Position numbers and translations under genes: made by a program. Below, piece after piece: positions 12,062 through 23,289 of a DNA stretch of 64,000 bases. The notes beneath the pieces were generated by a model that was given only the letters and a program-made list of their open reading frames with translations, had not been told where the DNA came from and did no database searches. Position 1 is the stretch's first letter. Every line of letters starts with the position of its first letter. The stretch covers positions 315,426,783 through 315,490,782 of the forward strand of contig CM062820.1 of the NCBI GenBank assembly GCA_031772625.1, in the 5' to 3' direction. This stretch comes from Pinus tabuliformis. Its lineage: Eukaryota > Streptophyta > Pinopsida > Pinales > Pinaceae.

Positions 12062-13209
12062 CGAACTCTGTAGTAGATGAGGATTTCATTTATCATCTAA
12101 GAAGAGTGAAGTACTTTATCATTTTGAGGATCATCTTGTGGAGATCCCAGTTGGAACCTGTAAAAACATTTAATGAAGAATATATAAATGAGATCATATC
12201 ATCGCTGAGGTAGGCATTCCCATACTCAGATCAAAACTGACTAGAAAACTAACTACTGCTCTGATATAGGAATGATCTTGTAATACATCACAAGTATAGA
12301 CACAGTATGGATGCAACCATCTGTTTATGAATAGTCCACTATATAATGAATACAAAATTCGTCACAGCCTGGATGGTGGAAACTAGATCCAGGGTCTTGA
12401 TTTCTACTTCCTAAAATAGTACGATTCTATCCATGCGAATGAATGTGTCGAAGTCGAACATGGTAGAAACCACTTGATTACCAGTCAATGATGTAAACTG
12501 TTAACAAGTGTGAGAGAAACCACCAGTAATGTCAATGGCTCTCAAAGTACTCAGTACAATCCATGAGATGTGAATAGATGTGCTGATGTCGAACATGTCA
12601 CGGAATCCTTTGATCGAAGGTCAATGATGCAACCTATCGTCAAAGGCGAGAAACCTACCATTGAGGCATGCAGATCCCAAGGTACTGACGATTTCTAGAT
12701 AATAAGCTGAAGTCGATAGAAAGCGATCCGTCATAGGCAAGCCCACAACACGAAATCATAGATCAAGTTTGAAGAAATTTAGTTGCAAGTACTGACTCAG
12801 GGATGGTCAAAATGGATGACAGATATTTCGCAAATGAATGGCTTATTTGCACTGACCTCTTGAACACATAACGACACAGCAGATGGTTTGGTGACAATTG
12901 ACCCAAAGTTAATACCCAGAAACTGGCTGAAGACTTTCAATATGGTTTGATTAACTATTAGGCAAAGGATTTCCCAACCCAGGTGAATAAAAGTGTCTTG
13001 TTCAAGAGTGGTTACAAAGTATGACAAACAGGCTCATTTTTCTCTCTTTTCCCCCACTATTTCTAGCAAGTACCTCTTTATTTTTGACAAGCTTGAGGAG
13101 GATAACATTTGCTTGATTATAAGCTCATCCTTTGGATGAGTCCAACTTAGTTTAAATTCGAACCCTAAGAAGGAGTGGTCCGTTCCTATTTGTAATTGAA
13201 CAGGTCCTT
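12062..13209 (-). other. E2 3' untranslated region, distal part
   Basis: No ORF above background. About 12400-12560 on the minus strand is clearly related to the E3 3' region (36150-36320), including the run ACATCATTGACTGGTAATCA. This shared non-coding block ties E2 to the E3/E4 family. Confidence 0.6.
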
Positions 13210-13568
13210 TACTGTTAAATTTTAACGAGTCCAGTATAGGAGAAACTCGGCGTTTTTCAATTTTAGAGAGTCTGTAAAAACTTAAGAAGACTCCAAGGTT
13301 GTCTTTTTTTGTAAGTTTGTGTCTCCCAAGCCCGAAAAAGTATAAAATAATACTTGAGAGAACCGCTTGATCATTACGACCAAGGAGTACTTTTCATAAT
13401 TAGTGCCTCTGATCCGAAAAAGTAAAAAAGTGATCAATGACACGTCGTTTTATAACCAATATCGAATTTGAAACGACAAAAATCCAGCAATCTTTTCATG
13501 TTTTTACGGTCAGAAAAGGGCTGTAAGTGGACCGTCTTTTTAGTTCCGTTTTAACGAGTTTAAAAAGA
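13210..13568. repeat. Stem-loop array in E2 3' UTR
   Basis: At least five short inverted repeats. The arms are 13210-13214/13232-13236 (TACTG/CAGTA), 13252-13257/13276-13281 (GTTTTT/AAAAAC), 13444-13450/13471-13477 (GTCGTTT/AAACGAC), 13492-13497/13513-13518 (CTTTTC/GAAAAG) and 13535-13542/13561-13568 (TCTTTTTA/TAAAAAGA). On the minus strand several loops contain GACTC, ACTCGTTAAAA or close variants, the same loop word as in E3 and E4. Confidence 0.6.
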
Positions 13569-14021
13569 AAAACTCGGCGATATTGTCATGTTTTAGGAGT
13601 CAGAAAAGAGCTTAAATGTGACTCTAATGTTTTTTGTCGAAAATGACCAATTTTGCCTGAAAAATCTGTTATCCTGCACAAAAACTCAAACATTACTCAT
13701 ACCTGTTTAAAATAGATAAAAATGCTTCAAAAGTTACCTCTTTAAAGTGAAACATAAACAAATTAAAAACTCATTTATTCAAAAAACTTATAAAAAGGGA
13801 TTTTGTAAAATCATTTTTACCGTTTGACTTCAGAGTGAGAAAAGAGAGCTTTTGGTCAGAAACTTCACGTGAAGATTGCGGAAAATCCGTCCGTTGGAAT
13901 CGAACGTCGTCTCCTCCAGGTAATCTACATCATCCTACTCTTTAATTTCATCCATTTCAAATTTGTTTTTAGGCTTTGATTTCATTTTTTAAGGGATTTT
14001 TAGGTTAGAAACCCGCACGCG

Positions 14022-14059
14022 GGGGTCCGCAGGCATAGCACAGGTAACCTGCGGACCCC
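14022..14059. promoter_or_regulatory. GC-rich inverted repeat upstream of antisense gene
   Basis: Perfect 12-bp arms, GGGGTCCGCAGG at 14022-14033 and CCTGCGGACCCC at 14048-14059, with a 14-base spacer. The same word family (GGTCCGCA / TGCGGACC) recurs to 14155, in the E2 LTRs and in the E2 leader (24991-25094). It sits 9 bases upstream of a TATA box. A regulatory role is inferred. Confidence 0.55.
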
Positions 14060-14067
14060 GACTTTTT

Positions 14068-14076
14068 TATAAAAGG
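14068..14076 (+). promoter_or_regulatory. TATA box for the E2 antisense gene
   Basis: TATAAAAGG on the plus strand, about 180 bases before the ATG at 14257, in an otherwise GC-rich stretch. It is a textbook plant TATA sequence, but use is not shown. Confidence 0.45.
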
Positions 14077-14256
14077 AAAAAAATCAGGGGTCTGCACCTG
14101 CCGTGAAGGCAAAGTGTGGACCCACGCACTGTCTCTAACAGAGAGGGTGCGGTCCCCACAGCAAGGGTTTTTAAACCTAAATTTCTCAAATTTCACCCAA
14201 AAATTTTGCTTTTAGATATTCTAATTCGCCTTTTTATTGAATGTAGGGTATACATC

Positions 14257-15463
14257 ATGCTTGATTGGCGAGAACGGGAGCACGAGGATGTAGATCTTGC
14301 CACGATAAATCATCAACCTTTGATTGATGCATTGAAGGCATGCGGCTTATACAAATTCTGGGCCATACCTGGCATGAGGGCCCAGGTGGACTTTTTGCAG
14401 TGGCTGGTAGACAGGTGGAGCATACAGGACCAGTGCTTCTTTATTGGTGGTCACCAGCTCGAAATGGAGCCAGAAGACATTTACTTCTTGACTGGTTTGC
14501 CTAAGAGAGGTGAACACTTGACTCTATTCGGGACTAGGCCAGGTGGCCAGTCTGTCAATAGCCTCCGGCTAGAGTTTTGCAACGACCAGACTAGAGACAA
14601 AGGGATAGATATCAAAACCATAACCCTTCCTGAGCTCAAAGTGATTTTGTTTACTGTTACCAGGCTCTGCGGAAGCGCAGCACTACATATAGCCATTGGA
14701 TCCCAAATGCGGATGGCAGTAGACTGCTTTCGAGGCACAATATTCAACTGGTGCGATGCTGTGTTGGCTAATATAAAAGGCCAACTGACTAGAGCAAATA
14801 ACGGACAACTGAAGACCTTTGGATATGGTGCTTTAGTTGTGAGCTTTGGTCTGGAGAAAGTCCCAATGTTGGTCCCCCAGCATCTCACTGTCGGAGCTGG
14901 ACTTCCTCGAGAGCCCAAACTGATGCGTTGGGTTGCAGTTATGGCCCGTCATCCTGAGGAGGGGACAGAGGTCATTCGATTCACTCCTGAGTATTTTCAT
15001 TGGTTGGAGAACCAAGTTTTTGCTATTCAGGACTTTCCTTACGCTGGGGTAGATTATCGTGGTGACCCAGACATGGCTCTTCCACCGGGAGAGCAATGGG
15101 ATGACTCAGGTAAAATCATTTTCAACATTTTCTAATTTAATTTTTTTTTGTTTTTATTTCATCCCAAAATTGATAGTAAAAGTTTCAAATGCAGATGTAG
15201 GTCCACGGTGACCAGCCACTCTCTGGCCCTATGAGAGGAAACAACCGGCTAGAGCAGCACCAGCCCCACAGGACGAATCCACAGAAACCTTGGCCGAATT
15301 GGAGAGCCATCTAGAGCGTTTGACAGTAGACATTCCGGAGACCAGCATAGATGACATTCCTCTTAGGCTACAGTGCTATGTGATTGGGGTCCCAGGACCT
15401 TTCAGGAGGTTCCTTTGTAAGGTGGCCCATACAATGGTTTCTTATTGTGATCATCACCAGTGA
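14257..15463 (+). pseudogene. Antisense ORF of E2 with plant-mobile-domain-like protein, one intron
   Basis: Exon 1 runs from the ATG at 14257 to 15109 and exon 2 from 15195 to the TGA at 15461-15463. The intron (15110-15194, 85 bases) has GT and TTTCAAATGCAG ends, and the frame joins exactly (phase 1). A single TGA at 15209-15211 in exon 2 breaks the otherwise open 370-codon frame. Residues near the start (LIDALKACGLYKFWAIPGM) and the block LVDRWSIQDQCFFI, followed by EDIYFLTGLPKRGE, match the layout of the plant mobile domain (PMD, as in MAIN/MAIL1 and related transposon proteins). Exon 2 encodes an acidic stretch, PQDESTETLAELE. The gene lies antisense between pol and the 3' LTR, where Tat elements often carry an extra ORF. 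The frame is open upstream to 14116, but that part is GC-repeat sequence and is taken as 5' UTR. Confidence 0.7.
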
Positions 15464-15657
15464 TAGGATGATCGCCTGTTGTAGACACATATGACATTTT
15501 TGCTTTTTGTACTATCATTTTTTCCGATCATTAGGTTTTTTTCAACCTATGATCGAAGACGATGTATATTTGACACACTTCTATGCTATACTATACCACT
15601 ATTACTGGCTTATCTTGCAAAACATGTTATGGAATGTTTTTAAATCTACTTGTATGA

Positions 15658-16077
15658 TTATTGCAAATGTCTACTTAACATTCGAGAAGCAATTGCATTT
15701 GCTAATGTATTTAAATATCTTGGAATATGTTGATATTCAATATAGTCAAATTCACGTTCCAAGAGACGAACTCTCAAAAATAATCTCAATAACACTGGAT
15801 TTCTAATGGCATATACTCTATTAAGCTGTAATACAACGAGTTCAGAATCTAACCTCACTATCAAACTCCGAATCCCAAATGAAATAGATTCAGATAATAA
15901 CTCAATCACTGCACTATACTCAGCAATGTTATTTGTTGTTTGATCGAGGCTTACCCCATGCATAGATACCAACTCGTCAGAGGGCGAATAGATAACCCAA
16001 GCTGCGGAAGAAATGTTCTGTGTATTACGACAAGCACCATCAGCGAAACCAATGTATGTTTGGAGAGGCGTCGACAT
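15658..16077 (-). CDS. Second (archaeal-like) RNase H of E2
   Basis: From the ATG at 16077 (complement) to the TAA at 15658-15660, 139 codons. RNase H motifs in order are GFADGACRN (first catalytic Asp), NIAEYSAVIELL (Glu), LIVRLDSELVVLQL (Asp), and a C-terminal block reading YLNTLANAIAS, where this family normally has Ala-Asp-Ala. Here the codon is AAT, so the last catalytic Asp is Asn. In Tat elements this added RNase H is thought to replace the degenerate first one. It is in a different frame from integrase and 136 bases downstream of it. The ATG directly follows TTGATATTGCAG, a good 3' splice site, so expression by splicing is possible. The open frame extends upstream to 16122, but as hydrophobic translation of the pyrimidine-rich presumed intron. 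Confidence 0.75.
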   Translation of the reverse strand: MSTPLQTYIGFADGACRNTQNISSAAWVIYSPSDELVSMHGVSLDQTTNNIAEYSAVIELLSESISFGIRSLIVRLDSELVVLQLNRVYAIRNPVLLRLFLRVRLLEREFDYIEYQHIPRYLNTLANAIASRMLSRHLQ

Positions 16078-16213
16078 CTGCAATATCAAGAGCAAAATCA
16101 AGATAAGCAGGAATAATGACAAAAAACACTCTCTAAGCTAAGCACACTTTTTAAACTAAAACACACCAGCTAGAAAGAAAACTAAACCTAACTAAAAATC
16201 TCCACACCCAGAT

Positions 16214-19200
16214 TTAAGCATAATACCTCTTCAGGTAAAGACCATTTCTAGGTTTACCTAAAGAGACCCCGTCAAAGTCTACCAATTCATAGGCCCCTTT
16301 TTCTAGCTTTCGCTTAACAACATAAGGACCATGCCACATGGGTACGAATTTCCTAGCGCCTAATTTATCATTTGCTTGATCATACAATAAGACTAGGTCT
16401 CCTTCCGAAAAATTTCGAGGGGTAGCATTTCGATCATACTGAACTTTAATACGTTTGGCATGAGTTTCGATCACTAATGCAGCATCACGTCGATTCTCAT
16501 CTAGCTGAGCCAAGTATAACAAATGTTTTTCCTCTTTGGAAGTGTCTGGAAGTAATTCGATGGCCATTTGCAATGACGGGATTTCGCATTCAATGGGTAA
16601 CACAGCTTCCAAACCATAAACTAGTTTGAAAGGAGTGAAACCGATTGACGTTTTTACTGAGGTTCGATACGCCCAAAGCGCTGAAAATAGCATGTTATGC
16701 CAATTCGACCTATGAATCCCAATGATTCGTCGGATCATGATGACTAGAACTTTGTTGATGGCTTCAACCAGACCATTAGCCCGTGGATAATATGGAGTTG
16801 AACTATCATGACGCAATCCAAGTTGGTCTATAAGTTCAGTCATCATAATGTTTCGAAAATGACACCCATGATCAGTGATAATCGCTTGTGGAACACCAAA
16901 CCTAGAAATTATATGATTGAACACGAAAATCGCAGCAGTTTTTCCGTCTGCCTCAAATGTAGGCATCACCTCGGCCCACTTGGTAAAATAATATACCACA
17001 AGGATGATATACGCATGCCCCCCAGCCGAGTGAGGGTTACATGTAATAAAATTGATACCCCATTTCGCAAAAGGACCGACGGAAATTATAGGGTGGAGAG
17101 GAGTAGGTGGAGCGCGCATCTTTCGATCAAAAATTTGGCAGTTGTGGCATTTTCGGACCGCGTTAATACAATCTTTAAACAAAGACGGCCAGAAATAGCC
17201 AGCGCGCAATATCTTTTGGGTTGTGGCAAACCCAGACATATGACCGCCACACGCTCCAGAGTGACAGTCATTTAGAACCCTTTCAGCTTCCTCATGAGTT
17301 AAACAACGTCGAAAAACAGAGTTCGCCCCACGATGATAAAGTGTATCTCCAATAATTTTGAATTGTTGGGACTGGAATCGTATTTTTCGACGTTCTGACC
17401 TTGAAATTTCTGGCCGAAAGGATTGGGTCTGGAGATAAACTATGATATCCCCATACCATGGATCTAAAGTGCTGATTAGAAACAAGGATTCGTCCGCAAT
17501 GGGCTCCTCCGCCACAGTTTCCGTGTCAGCACGCGGGAAGTCACACATCAACTCCGCAAAAACTAAAGATTTCTTCGACTTATATTTTTCAAATTCCAAG
17601 TCAAACTCCTGCAGGATTACAATCCATTTGGAGTACTTTCCCCCTAGCAATTGTTTGGTCAAAATATAGATCGTAGGGAGGTAATCAGAAATTACTGTAG
17701 TTTTGTGTAGTAAAATGTAATAGCGAAAACGTTGGATAGCTTGAACAGCTACCAATGCCAATTTCTCCACATGTGAGTATTTTAGCTCAGTGGGATTTAA
17801 AGTTCGACTAAGGTAATATATCACATGTTCAGTACCGAATTCATCTTCCTGAACTAACACCATTTCGATGGTGGAATGGGAGGCGGCGAGATACAAGAAG
17901 TAGTCCTGGTTGTAGTTGGAAGGATGCAGTAACGGTGCATGGGTCAACGCGTGTTTTAGTGCATCAAAAGATTTGTCAGCTATCTCATCCCAAAAGAATG
18001 GAGTATTCTGTTTCAACAACCGAGTAAAACCCTTTGTGATCTCGGCGTTGTTAGGAATGAATCGACGTAAAAAGTTTGCTTTCCCTTGCAAACTTTGGAG
18101 TTGGCGAAGACTCGAAGGAGGAGGCAATTTGACAATAGCTTCAACCTTCGAGGGATCGATGCGGATGCCGACTTTCGAAACAACAAACCCCAGTAACCGA
18201 CCCGTTTCTATATAGAAAACACACTTGTGTGGATTCAACCTAATTCGATAATGCCTACACCTCATAAAGATTGCTTGTAAATGAATGAGATGATCAGCTC
18301 GATGTAATGAATGAGCAGGTAAATCATCGAGATAGGGTTGCACAATGTGCTTGATGTCATGAAACGCGTAAGACATGGCTCTTTGAAAAGTTGCCCCGGC
18401 ATTCTTGAGCCCAAAGGTAATTTGCAATAAGAAAATGTCCCCCAGGGACAAATGAAAGCCGTTTTTGGTTGATCATCAGGTAGAATATTTATTTAATTGT
18501 ATCCGGAAAAACCATCCATGAAGGAGAATATTTCACTGCCGGCACAATCATCAATGATTTGATCGATATAGGGAGTTGGGTAATTGTCTTTTGGACAGGC
18601 TCGATTAATATCCCTATAATCGATACATATTCTTATTGTCCCTTGCCTTTTGTTAACAGGAACAATATTCGATACCCAATCCGTTAACGGAATCGGATAA
18701 ATGAAACCTTCTTTGAGTAATTTTTCAACTTCTGCTTTAATAGCAGCAGCTTTTCGCGAGTGGATCTGACGCAAACGTTGCCGGATGGGTTTAGCATCCG
18801 GGTAAGTTTTGATTTCATGAACAACAATTGCTGGGTCAATTCCTGTTGTTTCCTCATATGACCAGGCAAACACGTCGCGGAATTCTTGAAATAGGGCCTT
18901 ATATGTTTGAATTTCATCTTCCGTACAAGAGGCACCTATATGAATGTTTTCAACAATTCCAGGCTTAACCGAAATATCAATAGGAATGGTTCGAGAAATG
19001 TTTCCCAAATTTAACTCAGAATCAGGATTTTTCATGGGATTTTGAGGTTCCTTGACATATTCAGTCGTAAAAATAGATGAAAAAACATTTTCAAAACGAT
19101 CAATCTCAGGTAAAAACGAAGATCTATGATGAAGATCTTCCCATGGTAAATCATCGACACATAAGATTTCATGAATTTTCTCATCAGTGTGAACAAGTTC

Positions 19201-19419
19201 GGAAAACGTTGTTGAATCTGAGCTTGATGTTGAAAGTGATTCCTCATGGACCACATTCATTAAGTCAATTTCGGTTGAAGAAGGGTCGGAAAATGACTGC
19301 ATGGCCTGATACGCAATTTCATATGGACTCAAAGGCATAACATCACCAAATGAGTCTATCTCAGATTCGGAAGGTACGATCCAAGGATCATCATAAACAA
19401 TAGTGTCTGACGAAATCAT
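16214..19419 (-). pseudogene. pol: E2 pol: RT, RNase H, integrase, with stops and a frameshift
   Basis: The frame runs 19419-18493 (RT N-terminal half) and then, after a TAA at 18493 and a one-base shift near 18410-18450, 18451-16214. RT shows RICIDYRDINRACPK (about 18635), FMDGFSGYN and YLDDL (about 18325). The first RNase H is degenerate: YLAAS lacks the first Asp, and ISDYLP keeps one. Integrase has an HHCC region (about 17260-17120) and a core with GINFIT (Asp to Asn, codon AAT at 17051-17053), TDHGCHF (about 16870) and GLVEAINK with the Glu (about 16763). After that comes a C-terminal part with WHGPYVVKRKLEKGAYEL. Loss of the integrase Asp and the stop codons make the protein inactive. 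The family is Tat-type Ty3/gypsy by domains and context. Confidence 0.9.
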
Positions 19420-19503
19420 ATGAATGGTTGCAATAGAAGATGATGCGTTGATAGGAGGAAAAGGAAAAGTTCCTAGTAAACCAGAATCTTTAACTAGTCC
19501 TAC

Positions 19504-19956
19504 TCAAACATCCTTATACGGGATAGTTGTTTTACCGACATGCTGAATACTTTCAGAAGAGGCTAGGTCGGATGAAAAGTAAGTCAGCTGGTCTATAGTT
19601 ACGATCTTTCCATTATGAGGGAACTTTATAAGCCGAAAGACCGATGAAACGACAGTTGTCATAGCATAAGACCAACTACGACCCAAGAGAAGGTTGTAAT
19701 CTAGAGGGGCATCAACCACCTCCACATCTAGATTAACAGTTTTGCCTTCAACCCCTATAGGTAAATCTTGTAGAATGCCAAAAGAATGAAACCCACAGCC
19801 ATCAAAGGCCTTTAGAATCATCGGGGATTGATTTAGCGTAGGAGAACCAAGCGATCTCCAACACTGTATCGACATAATACACGTTGAGGCTCCCTCATCA
19901 ATCACAGTCCTATAACAAGGTCTGTTTTTTACTAACACTGGGATCTGGAAAGCCAT
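19504..19956 (-). pseudogene. E2 retroviral-type aspartic protease
   Basis: A 150-codon open stretch in the same frame as gag and the first half of RT, bounded by single stops (20014-20016 upstream, 19504-19506 downstream). The active-site block reads VIDEGASTCIM, that is D-E-G-A in place of the usual D-S/T-G-A. The second conserved block is PLDYNLLLGRSW. It would release gag, RT and integrase from the polyprotein. The E3 and E4 proteases have the same D-E-G-A-S and DYNLLLGR blocks. The bounding stops look like recent nonsense changes rather than natural gene ends. Confidence 0.8.
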
Positions 19957-20013
19957 TTGATGAGGTAAGCACAGTGTACTATTTTCTAGATCGAAAATTA
20001 TAAGGTTCGAGTC

Positions 20014-23000
20014 CTAAACGTCAACAGCTCCTATAGCCGACAATAGTAATTTACGTTGTGCTGGACATGATTGCAGCACTTCCAAAGCCAACATTGCTGA
20101 AGGTGAAATAGCCAAATCTTCAACAATGTTATAGTTCTGAGCCGCTCTCACATGTGGATTGAAAGCTGAATTTTGAAGTATACCCTTGGCGAGCGGTTTG
20201 ATTACTAAGTCTGGGTTAGGTTTCTCGATCTGTAGTGGATCGAAACCGGGAGTTGAAGTTGATGGGTTCAAATGAGAAGATTCTGCTTCCTTACCATCAA
20301 CAGGACTTTTACTTCCATAATCATGCGATCGAGTCGCAATCCTAACATGGTACATCATCATTATGGGTTCTTCAGAGGCATTTGAGGAAGAACCTATCAT
20401 CTTACTGTCTTGACTAGGAAAATGATCCTTCAAAACAGCAGGCGTTTGGGAACCTTTGACGATTTTCGCAACCTCTGCATGATGAGGGCAGTCTCTTGTA
20501 AAATTCTCTTCATCACAAATGAGACAAGGATAACGAGGTTTGCATTTCTCATCAGTTGATTCCGTTTTTTTTTGTTTCTCTTTCGAATTTTTATCTGTTT
20601 TGTTTTTCTTCTTCCCTTTCTTTTTACCGCCAGATTTTGATTTGGCTGTAGATGACTCTACAACATGAATATCGGCGGAGATTTCCACGGAAGAATCTCC
20701 TGTCGAGGAATCTGGTAAAGTTATGATAGGAGAAGAATTCTTAGAAGATTTCTTCTTACTTTTAGTATTAACCGTACCAATCATACTATCAGCGGCATGA
20801 GACCTTGAAGGAGCTGCAATTATTTGATTTTGTTTAGGAAGGTAGGGGATTTTATCGTGTAACGTACCTGACTGCATATAAACTAAGTCAAGGTACTGAT
20901 CTTGAGCAATTACTTGCTCCTCAGCAACGACTCCTACCTTAGCTACATCCTCAGTGATCTTCGGCAATAAATATTTTACAAACCATTCAACTAAGATCTG
21001 ATCCGGAATAAAAACTTTCACTAAACGTCATCGACGTCTCCATTCATGAATGTGATCTGAAATGTAAGTGGACATTGACTGCTTTAATGAAGTTAATAAT
21101 TCTGTGCCATTGTCACATCTGACTGGCAACTGAAAATGAGTTAAAAACAAAGTAGCTAACTGACTAAAGTTATAAAAAGTGGCTCGCAGTAACTCAATGT
21201 ACCACTTGGCTGCAAGACCAATTAGAGTGCGCTGGAAAAGCCTTAAATGGATTGAATCATCGGAAATGGAGTTAGACGCACACCAGAGGTGATAAGTCAT
21301 CACATGGTTCGGCGGATCCTCTCCTGATTTGCCTTCAAACTTAGGAATATCACTAGGCAACTTATTCGGCATTAGCGGCCAAAACGGAAGATAGTTAATT
21401 GGATCATTCGTAAGGCACAACAAGTCAGGCAAGTCCAAAGTTGCAATAAACGGTAACTGACGATTAGGGTCCCTGAAACCCTGGGTCATGAGACCAGCCC
21501 CAGGAGGAGGATATCCAGGATAACTAGGAATTGGAATTGCATTTGGGATATTATATCCTCTAGGAAAACCAGGATTAACCGGACCGTACTGGGGTTTTTG
21601 AGGTTGCTGATATGTATATCCAGGGTACGGTTGATACTGATAGACTGACTGCTGCATAGCAGGACCGAATTGGTACTGTCCCTGGTATGGTTGATAAGTA
21701 AATTGAGGTTGACTTGTGACAACCGTACTTGGACCAGGTTTTCCTACAGGAATTTGAACCGAAGTCTGAATTGTGGATCCAGACTAAGGTAAAGATGTCT
21801 GAGGAGTTGATACAGGAACAGTAGAAACCGGAGCTGTCGATACTCCAGACGTAGGTGGGGTAGATTGAACAAATGTTGCAGCAGTTGCAGCAGTCATTTG
21901 ATGCGGAGTACGAGGCGTACTAGGCCCAAACTGAGAAACTACAGAAGGTGCAGAAGTTTGAATAGTAGACTGGACAGGTTGGTGGGGCGAACCAGAAACC
22001 AAGGGTTGTCCAGATTGAGATGACAACTGCACATTCAGTTGCAAGATCTGTTGAGATTGAGATGGATCCCACACTAAATTCATTCCGAGGTACGGACCCA
22101 TAACAGGTTGAGAATATTGAGGACCATAACCGGGTTGAGGGTAGGGTTGATAATTCAAAGGTACATTTCCAGCTCCTTGGACAAATGATTGACCGGAAGG
22201 TGGTTGGAAACCTTGGGTTGGGTACTGACCTTGAGGTTGATAACCTTGAGGCACGTACTCATACTGGGGTTGACCTTGAGGTGCATATTGATACTTGGGC
22301 TGACCTTGAGGTACATACTGGGTCTGGGGTTGACCTTGAGGAACGTATTGTCCCGTAGGTATGTATTGTCCTTGAGGTTGCCCCCCAGGCAGAAATTGGG
22401 TACCTTGAGGTTGCCCCCCAGGCGATACTTGAGGACTTTGAGGCTGCCCCCCAGGTGGTAACTGGCCACCTTGAGGTTGAGGATTAGGAATAGTACCTGA
22501 CATCATAAGAATATATTCTACACTCAATGGCTCAGTTCCGTTATTACCAGTTAATAACCCTTGTTCAATAGGTTGAGGAGATGCTCCTGAAAAAATACCA
22601 GTAAGTGACTGATACCCAGAGGGAACAGAAGGACCGTCGTATAAAAAGGTTTCTAGAGATTGAGAAAACATGGACGACTGTCTCGACATATTTAACAGAG
22701 GATAATAACCCCTAGATGTTGGGTGAAAAGGAATGCGAGGTGGTGAAAAACTTAGTCCCGGGTTTTCCAAAAAATTGGTCAATGAAAGATACCAAGCGTT
22801 GCTCCTAGGTGGACTATAAAAGATTGATTCACGCTCCCTAAGTTCTATAGTTGGTTGATTTTCAGGGACAGGGATACCTTCTTCCGGAGTAGCAAGTTCT
22901 TCAATAGCTATAAGTCCAGAAGGAAGATTTTGGGTAATTACTCTTTCTACCCTAGGTGAACCAGGACCACTAGAAGTTGGAGAGGAAAATCCTGATGTTG

Positions 23001-23289
23001 GAGTAGCAGCAAATTCAGTTTCAGGTTCAGATATTTCAGGTTCCTCACCTAAATCACTAGTAGATGAAAAACTACCAATAATTTCAGAAAATGAAATAGA
23101 TTGCGGATTATAATCTGTTACTAAAGCTTGATAATTAGGATGTACAACCAATGAAGACTCTCCTTCTTCAGGTGACCCAACTCTACTGTCTCTAGGAGTT
23201 ACAAGGGCTCGTAGCCCTTCAGGCTGGCTCGGTGAAAACTCAGGAGGTTGGCCCCGAAGTCTACGGGACTTCCTCGGTAATTCAGCCAT
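20014..23289 (-). pseudogene. gag: E2 gag, with two in-frame stops
   Basis: Start ATG at 23289 (complement). The same frame runs through TAG at 21784-21786 and TGA at 21028-21030 to 20014. The N-terminal 500 residues are unusual, Pro/Gln/Gly-rich with tandem QPQ/YVPQGQPQ-type repeats (22155-22470). The capsid-like domain (21400-21030) has the plant gag signature LPSDIPKFEGKSGEDP, HLWCASNSISDDS and AAKWYIELL. Further on are a Lys-rich basic block (20570-20640) and a zinc-knuckle-like CLICDEENFTRDC (about 20515). The TGA at 21028 lies in an Arg run, consistent with a CGA to TGA change. This forms the particle shell and binds RNA. Length, about 1090 codons, is large for gag because of the repeat-rich N-terminus. 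Confidence 0.85.

Noticed and set aside
14481-14918. 145-codon minus-strand ORF over the antisense gene
   Set aside because: Shadow of the PMD-like exon, which has the splice structure and domain signal.
22189-22461. Plus-strand ORF opposite the gag repeats
   Set aside because: It is the mirror of the Pro/Gln-coding repeat region; low complexity and no independent signal.
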